Part shown: positions 59,866-64,000 of the stretch, one piece after another
How positions within the stretch are numbered: position 1 is the stretch's first letter
Layout: the number at the start of each line of letters is the position of its first letter
Origin: an uncultured Helicobacteraceae bacterium
Lineage (GTDB): Bacteria > Campylobacterota > Campylobacteria > Campylobacterales > Helicobacteraceae
Reading direction: 5' to 3'
NCBI GenBank assembly: GCA_910578285.1
Contig: CAJTQL010000002.1
Location: 186,001-250,000, forward strand
Length of the DNA: 64,000 bases
The notes under the pieces: generated by a model
What the model saw: the letters and a program-made list of their open reading frames with translations, nothing else
Told to the model about the DNA's origin: nothing
The model's database searches: none
Made by a program: the position numbers and the translations under genes

Positions 59866-61257
59866 ATGAACGCATTAGAACGTATGCACATTGTCATCAC
59901 GGGGCATGTTGACCATGGCAAATCCACCCTTGTGGGGCGATTGCTCGCCGATACGCATTCACTCCCACAAGGCAAGCTCGAGAGTGTGCGGGCGTCATGT
60001 GCCAAAAATGCACGCCCCTTTGAATATTCGATGTTGCTCGATGCACTCGAAGATGAACAAAAGCAAGGAATCACAATCGATTCGGCACGTATTTTTTTCA
60101 AAAGTGCACGGCGCGAATATGTCATCATCGATGCTCCGGGGCATATTGAGTTTTTGCGCAATATGTTGAGTGGCGCGAGCAGAGCAGAGGCAGCAGTCTT
60201 AGTAATTGATGCCAAAGATGGCGTGGCAGAGAATTCAAAACGTCATGGAATGCTACTATCGATGCTTGGAATCTCGCAAGTGATTGTCGTGATTAATAAG
60301 CTTGATTTATTTGGGTTTGCACAAGATGTGTTTGAGAATATCAAAAATGAATATCTTGATTTTCTAGCAACACTAAATGTCGTTCCTGTTTGTGTGATTC
60401 CGATTTCAGCTCGCGAAGGCGACAATGTTGCGACACAATCTCCGCAGATGGTATGGTATCATGGCGGCAGCTTGCTTCAGAATCTTGATTTGCTTTCGAA
60501 CAAAAACGACAGCGACAATCGCACATTTTTGCTGCCATTGCAAGATGTGTATCGCTTCAGCAATGAGGGTGATGAGCGGCGCATTTATGCAGGAACGGTT
60601 GTGAGCGGAAGCGCGGAGGTCGGCGATTCTGTGATTTTTTTGCCATCGCAAAAATCAGCAACCATCGAACATTTCGAGGTTTGGAATGCGCCCCAAAAGC
60701 AGACAATCTCATGGCATGAGGCTGTGGGAATCTCGCTCCGCGAAGATATTTATGTCAAGCCCGGCGAGGTGATGGTGCGCAAGGCACAATGGGAAAAGGG
60801 CAGCTTTTTGCAGACTGCCACACAGATTCGTGTGAATCTAATATGGCTTGGTCGCAACCCTCTTTGCAAAAATAGGCAGTATCTCTTGAAGCTTGGCAGT
60901 GCAAAAGTCAAGGCAGAGATTGTGTGTGTTGAACGAGTCTTGGAAGCAGGCAGCGAGGAGAGTATCGCGCTGCGCAATGCGCATGAGCTTTTGCGCAATC
61001 AGGCTGGCACGGTGGTTTTGCGTTTGCTTTCGCCGCTTGTTTGTGCGCGTTTTGCTGATAACCAAACGCTTGGGCGGTTTGTGCTTGTTGATGAATATGA
61101 TGCTGCTGCGGGTGGAATCGTGCTTGATATTCTTCAAAATGCTGCTATTTCAGCGATTGCGACAACATTAGCCGCAAATGATTCGCTGCCTTCTAGTTTT
61201 GAGACAGAGCTTTTCGCGCTTCTGCGCAAATATTTTCCGCATCAGTTTGGAGGTTAG
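59866..61257 (+). CDS. cysN: CysN-like GTPase (sulfate adenylyltransferase large-subunit type)
   Basis: The 463-residue protein is a translation-factor-class GTPase of the CysN type. G1 is GHVDHGKSTLVG near residue 12, G2/switch ALEDEQKQGITID near 58-72, G3 DAPGHIEFLRNML near 90, and G4 NKLD near 145. Two beta-barrel domains follow. In sulfate assimilation CysN activates CysD, which makes adenylylsulfate. Neither CysD nor CysC/CysH lies here; the neighbours are csd6 and a YhcH-type gene. The gene may act with a CysD elsewhere or have another adenylation partner. It starts 16 bases after csd6. Confidence 0.72.
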   Translation: MNALERMHIVITGHVDHGKSTLVGRLLADTHSLPQGKLESVRASCAKNARPFEYSMLLDALEDEQKQGITIDSARIFFKSARREYVIIDAPGHIEFLRNMLSGASRAEAAVLVIDAKDGVAENSKRHGMLLSMLGISQVIVVINKLDLFGFAQDVFENIKNEYLDFLATLNVVPVCVIPISAREGDNVATQSPQMVWYHGGSLLQNLDLLSNKNDSDNRTFLLPLQDVYRFSNEGDERRIYAGTVVSGSAEVGDSVIFLPSQKSATIEHFEVWNAPQKQTISWHEAVGISLREDIYVKPGEVMVRKAQWEKGSFLQTATQIRVNLIWLGRNPLCKNRQYLLKLGSAKVKAEIVCVERVLEAGSEESIALRNAHELLRNQAGTVVLRLLSPLVCARFADNQTLGRFVLVDEYDAAAGGIVLDILQNAAISAIATTLAANDSLPSSFETELFALLRKYFPHQFGG

Positions 61258-61259
61258 GT

Positions 61260-61781
61260 TTGCTTTTGTTTTATGATGCACACCAAGCACGCTCACTTTT
61301 TGAACGTTCCGAGCCACTCTTACGATTGCGTGAATGCTTGCATAGCGCACTCGATGGAACATTTTCAATTCTTATTGAGACAATGCATGTCGGAGAGCGC
61401 AAAACTGAAGATATCGGATATGGAATGCGTGCCGTTTTTGAATGCTATCGCACTAAAGTAGTGAGCGAAGCCTTTTTTGAATCGCACCGCCGCTATGCCG
61501 ATTTTCAGCTTATTGTCTCGGGGCAAGAGCGATTCTTTGTTGGTGAGGCAGAAGATTGCAAGCTGCAATCTCCCTATGATGAGGAGCGCGACCTTGTCGT
61601 CTATGCGCCCCCAGATATGCAGGCAAACCCACAATTCATCACACTCTGCCCCCGCTCGCTCGCCATCTTTTTTCCTAATGATGTGCATGCAGGTGGCTTG
61701 CAAGTGTCGAGTGAAAATAGCAATATTGTACATAAGTGTGTCATCAAAGTTCCTGTTGGGCTGTTGCAACTTGGGTTGTGA
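61260..61781 (+). CDS. YhcH/YjgK/YiaL family cupin-like protein
   Basis: The 173-residue protein matches the YhcH/YjgK/YiaL family (DUF386), a double-stranded beta-helix fold linked to sugar or sialic-acid handling. Family features are FESHRRYADFQLIVSGQERF near residues 75-95 and LAIFFPNDVHAGGL near 139-152, where the histidines and glutamate would hold a metal. It starts 2 bases after the CysN-like gene, so they are co-transcribed. The substrate is unknown. Confidence 0.85.
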   Translation: MLLFYDAHQARSLFERSEPLLRLRECLHSALDGTFSILIETMHVGERKTEDIGYGMRAVFECYRTKVVSEAFFESHRRYADFQLIVSGQERFFVGEAEDCKLQSPYDEERDLVVYAPPDMQANPQFITLCPRSLAIFFPNDVHAGGLQVSSENSNIVHKCVIKVPVGLLQLGL

Positions 61782-61996
61782 GGGAATTTGAATGAAGAAT
61801 TGATTTGCCCGTTTTTTGATTCTAAGAAGGATTGACAATACGATTTGGCTTATTAGAGGCGTGAAGGATATGAAATTACAAGCATGATAAAAGGGGTGTT
61901 GGAACCAACGACTTAGAAAAGTAATCCAAAATCATGCAAGATTATGAAGGGCAGCTGTACCCTGAAATAGATGATTTTTATTTGTAAGGAGTTTTG

Positions 61997-63550
61997 ATGT
62001 TTCAAAAACAAATCCGAATCCCATGGTTGTATTTTACACTCTTGGGTGCTTTGTTTATCACAATAATGAATTATCATTTTTTTGGACAAATCTACCAACA
62101 ACTTGATTCTGATTCGAGCTTTATGCTCAAAGCCTCTTTTTTCATCATTTATTTTGGCTTACTTACGTCAATTTTTGCACTTGTATTTGTGCCTTATTTA
62201 ACAAAGGTTTTGATTCTTTTTCTGCTTTGGATTGTTTGTTTGACGGCTTATTTCATGTCTGCTTATGGTGTGGTGATTGACAAAGACATGTTTGTTAATG
62301 TATTGCGGACAGACACCACAGAAGCTTTTTCTCTGCTATCTCCAAGTCTTTTGCTTTTTGTTGCGCTTTTGGGTGTTTTGCCAACCTTACTTATCTTAAA
62401 AGTACGTATTGTGTATTTTATGGGAAGTTGGAAAAAAACATTGGTTGTCCGCATTGCAACCTTCTTGTTAAGCTTGATAATGGCGGGTAGTTTGTTTTAT
62501 GCCTATTCACAAACAATTATTCCTTTTTTTAGGAATCATCGATTTTTACGAGCCTACGAAACACCTGTGCATCAAATTTACTCTGTTATCAAATATATCA
62601 AACAAGAAGTGTTGCCCGCTAGGGAGTTCGAGCTGATTGCCACAGATGCAACCTTAGCACCGAGCGACAAAAAAAGGCTTTTGATATTTGTTGTGGGCGA
62701 GACAGCAAGGGCGGAAAATTATTCCTTTGCGGGCTATACCCTCAATGAGACCAATGCATATACACAAAAGGATTCTGTTGTTTTTTTTGGTGATTTTTCG
62801 TCTTGTGGGACATCGACAGCCATTAGTGTGCCCTGCATGTTTTCAGACCTAAAAAGGGAGAATTTCTCGTATGCTACCTATTATCGCGAGAATGTTTTAG
62901 ATATTTTGCATAAACTCGGGGTGAATGTTGTATGGATAGACAACAACACAAGTGGCTGCCAAGGCGTTTGTAAGAATCTTGAAAAAGTCAAACTTTTTAA
63001 GGAACCTTATGATGAAGTGCTTTTAAATGCGATTGCAGAACCCTTGAAAGAGCTCAAAGACCAGAATCTAATTGTGTTGCATTTGCAAGGTTCGCATGGT
63101 CCCACCTATTTTCAACGTTATCCCGATTCTTTTAAAAGATTCACGCCAACATGCGATACAAACGAGCTTCAAAAATGCACAAAAGAGCAGTTGACTAATA
63201 CATACGATAACACGATACTTTATACAGATTTTTTATTGCACTCCCTTATCAAGCTTTTGCAAGATGAGCAAGAATATGAGGGGACTTTAATCTATGTCTC
63301 CGACCATGGCGAGAGCCTTGGAGAAAATGGCATTTATTTACATGGAATGCCCTATTTTTTAGCGCCAAAAGAGCAAATCCATGTGCCATTTATCTTTTTT
63401 AGCGAGAATGCAGAACTTATGGAAATTGCGCAAATGCGCAAAGATTTGCCCTTATCCCATGATATTATTTTTAGCACATTGCTTGGATTCTTTGGCGTAG
63501 AAAGTGCAGTTTATCAAAAACAAGATGATTTATTTAGGAGAGAGAAATGA
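61997..63550 (+). CDS. eptA: Phosphoethanolamine transferase (EptA/EptC type)
   Basis: This 517-residue inner-membrane enzyme transfers phosphoethanolamine from phosphatidylethanolamine to lipid A (or another cell-envelope target). About five membrane helices fill residues 1-175, and the periplasmic sulfatase-fold domain follows. It shows VGETARAENYSFAGY near residue 233, the nucleophile threonine in CGTSTAISVPCMFS near 270 and SDHGESLGENG near 435. Cysteines near 265-275, 312-316 and 390-397 would form disulfides. ATG 61997 has AAGGAG upstream; TTG one codon earlier is less likely. It is followed by dgkA with a 4-base overlap. Confidence 0.94.
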   Translation: MFQKQIRIPWLYFTLLGALFITIMNYHFFGQIYQQLDSDSSFMLKASFFIIYFGLLTSIFALVFVPYLTKVLILFLLWIVCLTAYFMSAYGVVIDKDMFVNVLRTDTTEAFSLLSPSLLLFVALLGVLPTLLILKVRIVYFMGSWKKTLVVRIATFLLSLIMAGSLFYAYSQTIIPFFRNHRFLRAYETPVHQIYSVIKYIKQEVLPAREFELIATDATLAPSDKKRLLIFVVGETARAENYSFAGYTLNETNAYTQKDSVVFFGDFSSCGTSTAISVPCMFSDLKRENFSYATYYRENVLDILHKLGVNVVWIDNNTSGCQGVCKNLEKVKLFKEPYDEVLLNAIAEPLKELKDQNLIVLHLQGSHGPTYFQRYPDSFKRFTPTCDTNELQKCTKEQLTNTYDNTILYTDFLLHSLIKLLQDEQEYEGTLIYVSDHGESLGENGIYLHGMPYFLAPKEQIHVPFIFFSENAELMEIAQMRKDLPLSHDIIFSTLLGFFGVESAVYQKQDDLFRREK

Positions 63551-63903
63551 AACCTAAATATCATTTCTTTGCTAATGCCCGATATGCCCTAGAAGGTGTT
63601 TGGGCAATGCTCAAAAATGAACGTGCTTTTCAGCTAGAGCTTGCCATTATATTGCCCGCTTTGGTGGTGGATTATTTTTTGCCCATTGATTTAATCTTCC
63701 ACCTACTCTTGGCGGTGGTTTTGTTTGTTATTTTGATAGCCGAAGCCTTTAACTCTGCCATCGAAGCTTGTGTGGATTTGGTGACTGCCGACTTTCACCC
63801 TATGGCAAAAATCGCAAAAGATTGCGCAAGTGCAGGGGTGTTTTTTGGCATTGTGCTCGCGCTGCTTGTTTGGGGAGTGGTTTTGTTTGGATTATTATTT
63901 TGA
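63547..63903 (+). CDS. dgkA: Diacylglycerol kinase
   Basis: This 118-residue integral membrane kinase makes phosphatidic acid from diacylglycerol. The three helices and the diagnostic NARYALEGVWAMLKNERAFQLEL and AEAFNSAIEACVDLV motifs are present. It overlaps eptA by 4 bases, and the pairing is logical: phosphoethanolamine transfer from phosphatidylethanolamine leaves diacylglycerol, which DgkA recycles. The last 97 bases of the window show no further feature. Confidence 0.96.
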   Translation: MKPKYHFFANARYALEGVWAMLKNERAFQLELAIILPALVVDYFLPIDLIFHLLLAVVLFVILIAEAFNSAIEACVDLVTADFHPMAKIAKDCASAGVFFGIVLALLVWGVVLFGLLF

Positions 63904-64000
63904 GACAAAAAGAGAAAAAATAGCGCTTGAATTGAATGCCCCAAAGAGCTGCAAAGCATATCATAAACTAGAAGAATTCATACGATGTAAAGCGTCTTGC

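Noticed and set aside
61860..61960. tRNA-like look of the gap before eptA (GTGTTGGAACCAACGAC)
   Set aside because: No acceptor or anticodon stem can be drawn around it, and the T-arm-like GGTTCGAATCC pattern is missing.
61913..62101. Minus-strand 62-codon frame overlapping the eptA start
   Set aside because: It covers the eptA ribosome-binding site and first membrane helix and has no similarity or ribosome-binding site of its own.

Overview
The window comes from an epsilonproteobacterium (Campylobacterota), almost certainly a Helicobacter species and probably not H. pylori itself. Three things point there: the gene run rplI-hslV-hslU-era-csd6, which is also the H. pylori order; an S10/spc/alpha ribosomal operon without rpmD (L30) or adk; and the protein sequences of HU, S8, HslV and UbiD. 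Promoters are mostly a good -10 box with a poor -35. Two mononucleotide tracts (G10 and A7) sit where they break otherwise intact genes, which is the usual signature of phase variation in this group.

Layout. 1-7063: one tightly overlapping plus-strand defence operon. A type III restriction-modification pair (mod, cut by the window edge, and res) encloses a two-gene module that I read as Kiwa (kwaA membrane protein, kwaB DUF4868-like), plus a truncated and a complete RhuM-family gene. 7083-7688: a Mug-like DNA glycosylase. 7694-15311: a minus-strand accessory operon led by a HerA-type ATPase that a G10 tract puts out of frame (OFF in this sequence). It is followed by a WHE/WHH-type HNH nuclease, a probable immunity protein, a dynamin-like GTPase, two small membrane proteins and a zinc-ribbon protein. 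This is the best candidate for an undescribed system. 15483-17687: a TonB-dependent receptor, followed by tRNA-Arg(CCU) and hup on the opposite strand.

18331-22758: DNA maintenance (priA, two small coiled or helical proteins, uvrB). 22759-26486: a gene-poor stretch rich in inverted repeats. It holds two outer-membrane beta-barrel genes (one frameshifted in its signal peptide at A7) and a small secreted peptide with a double-glycine-like motif behind a long structured leader. 26487-36550: a degenerate SNase-like exported protein, polA, ubiD, pntAB, rnhB and a P-loop ATPase.

36854-50687: the complete S10-spc-alpha cluster from rpsJ to rplQ, with secY, map, infA, rpmJ and rpoA, read from a clear promoter at 36723-36751. 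50793-54146: aspartate-type aminotransferase, TruD and a SprA-related metalloprotease. 54307-61781: one long plus-strand series (rho, rplI, hslVU, era, csd6-like L,D-transpeptidase-fold protein, a CysN-like GTPase without CysD, a YhcH-family protein). 61997-63903: phosphoethanolamine transferase and diacylglycerol kinase, which together handle the lipid by-product of lipid A modification. All function calls rest on sequence motifs recognised by eye; no database search was run.
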